Below, piece after piece: positions 6,496 through 6,942 of a stretch of 6,942 bases of DNA. The translations under genes and the position numbers were made by a program. Under the pieces are notes generated by a model. That model saw only the letters and a program-made list of their open reading frames with translations. It was not told where the DNA came from and did no database searches. How positions within the stretch are numbered: the first letter of the stretch is position 1; each line of letters begins with the position of its first letter. Source of the DNA: Desulfobulbus sp. (lineage in GTDB: Bacteria > Desulfobacterota > Desulfobulbia > Desulfobulbales > Desulfobulbaceae); NCBI GenBank assembly GCA_011051825.1, contig DRKH01000553.1, positions 1 to 6,942 on the forward strand, given 5' to 3'.

Positions 6496-6537
6496 GATAG
6501 TTGGAAAGAGATGGCTTATGGTATATTTCCACTGTGG

Positions 6538-6566
6538 AAGATACCGTATCAGCAGTTTTGCTTCAA
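6538..6566 (-). promoter_or_regulatory. Weak candidate promoter of the minus-strand cluster with a dyad over the -10
   Basis: On the minus strand TTGAAG (6566-6561) and TATCTT (6543-6538) are separated by 17 bases, each matching 4 of 6 consensus positions. The 11-base dyad GATACGGTATC at 6550-6540 overlaps the -10 box, a position suited to a repressor. Transcription would begin about 35 bases upstream of the first gene. It does not resemble a Zur or Fur box that I recognise. Consensus match only. Confidence 0.3.
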
Positions 6567-6669
6567 GTTGAATTGTCAGCAGGTCGATAATGTGCTTTCC
6601 CTGGCGCCCGGCTGCCGGCGATGATATTGTAAACTCAGGACCGGGCAGGCATACAAAATGCAAGAAAAA

Positions 6670-6752
6670 GCCTGACCGTGCAGATATGGAGCACTCCTAA
6701 ACAGTTACAGGTGGTGGTTGGGCTAGTTCTCTGCCCTTACCTGAATAGTTAC
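6670..6752 (-). mobile_element. Lone left-end half of the GTAAC element, inverted
   Basis: This 83-base stretch is the reverse complement of 147-229, with 78 matching positions. Both GTAAC ends are present in inverted form, at 6696-6708 and 6740-6752, with the same 44-base spacing. Similarity ends at 6670, and no right half or matching 8-bp duplication is found: 6753-6760 is ATTGTGTG and I find no partner upstream. It is best read as a truncated or recombined remnant. It lies about 100 bases upstream of the candidate promoter of the minus-strand cluster. Confidence 0.8.
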
Positions 6753-6888
6753 ATTGTGTGTTGTGCCCGGCTTGCCGGGAATGCTGGTTTATCCGTAACA
6801 GAGGACAGAATAGTTACCGCCCCTGTGACGAGTTACAGGGCTTGACAGGATGGTAATGATCAGGTAATGCTCACAATGTCGGTAAAAC
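6753..6888. other. Intergenic DNA between two element fragments, with small hairpins and GTAAC half-sites
   Basis: No gene is visible. CCCGG-CTTG-CCGGG at 6766-6779 is a perfect small hairpin, and 6821-6840 forms a second stem (CCCTGT with ACAGGG, extended by weaker pairs). CAGAATAGTTAC at 6806-6817 matches 11 of 12 bases of the element end at 6741-6752. GTAAC also occurs at 6795-6799, and GTTAC at 6832-6836. A consensus TTGACA at 6842-6847 has no matching -10 box at the right distance. Confidence 0.5.
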
Positions 6889-6942
6889 GTAACTGTTCAG
6901 GAGCACCCCACGGAGTCTGCGCTCGAAGTCTGCGCTTATCTA
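6889..6942 (-). mobile_element. Right end of a further GTAAC element copy, running off the window
   Basis: Bases 6889-6942 are the exact reverse complement of 279-332, the right arm of the left-hand element, including the GTAACTGTTCAGG end and the tandem 13-mer. The match continues to the last base of the window, so the copy presumably extends beyond it. If intact, its flanking duplication on this side would be 6881-6888 (GGTAAAAC). Confidence 0.85.

Noticed and set aside
6538..6566. Zur or Fur operator upstream of the metal-binding protein gene
   Set aside because: The only dyad, GATACGGTATC, does not resemble known Zur or Fur consensus sequences, so I list only a weak promoter candidate.
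6496..6663. 56-residue N-terminal extension of the substrate-binding protein
   Set aside because: The signal peptide begins at the ATG at 6495 or 6489. The extension would place polar, non-family sequence in front of it.
6842..6870. Plus-strand promoter with a perfect TTGACA
   Set aside because: No acceptable -10 box lies 16-18 bases downstream.

Overview
The window reads as chromosomal DNA of a Gram-negative anaerobe or microaerophile, most likely a deltaproteobacterium (Desulfobacterota). That placement is an inference. It rests on a large CACHE-type PAS hybrid histidine kinase, a lipoprotein M48 protease with a repeat tail, a rubrerythrin-like protein with a rubredoxin domain, and a periplasmic metal-binding protein, all in moderately GC-rich DNA. 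No rRNA, tRNA or CRISPR array is visible.

Layout. Bases 1-138 hold no gene I can support, but contain a good sigma70-like promoter (83-111). A 186-bp non-coding mobile element follows (147-332). It is bounded by GTAAC...GTTAC inverted ends and flanked by an exact 8-bp duplication, GATAATTG, at 139-146 and 333-340. It lies just upstream of a plus-strand gene (350-3199) for a membrane-bound hybrid sensor histidine kinase. Convergent to that gene are four minus-strand genes. In transcription order they are a zinc/manganese-type ABC transporter substrate-binding protein (6495-5605), a rubrerythrin-like protein (5597-5115), a cpYpsA/SLOG 'molybdenum carrier' family protein (5031-4561) and a BepA-like M48 metalloprotease lipoprotein (4540-3221). 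A probable intrinsic terminator for this cluster overlaps the end of the kinase gene. Upstream of the cluster, bases 6670-6942 hold two more pieces of the same mobile element in inverted orientation: a lone left-end half (6670-6752) and the right end of another copy that runs off the window (6889-6942).

How the parts may work together. The substrate-binding and rubrerythrin-like genes are translationally coupled: the ribosome binding site of the second overlaps the stop of the first. The next two genes follow on the same strand at short distances, so the four may be one transcript. The themes are metal capture, redox or peroxide metabolism, and cell-envelope quality control, but no pathway is proven. 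The kinase faces the cluster and is probably a separate unit.

The most interesting signal is the repeat family. Its GTAA ends and 8-bp target duplication suggest a MITE mobilised by an IS66-type transposase. It has an unusual doubled left end, and it has inserted between a likely kinase promoter and the start codon. Two proteins also lack expected metal ligands: the substrate-binding protein lacks its first histidine, and the rubrerythrin-like protein has an eroded diiron site.
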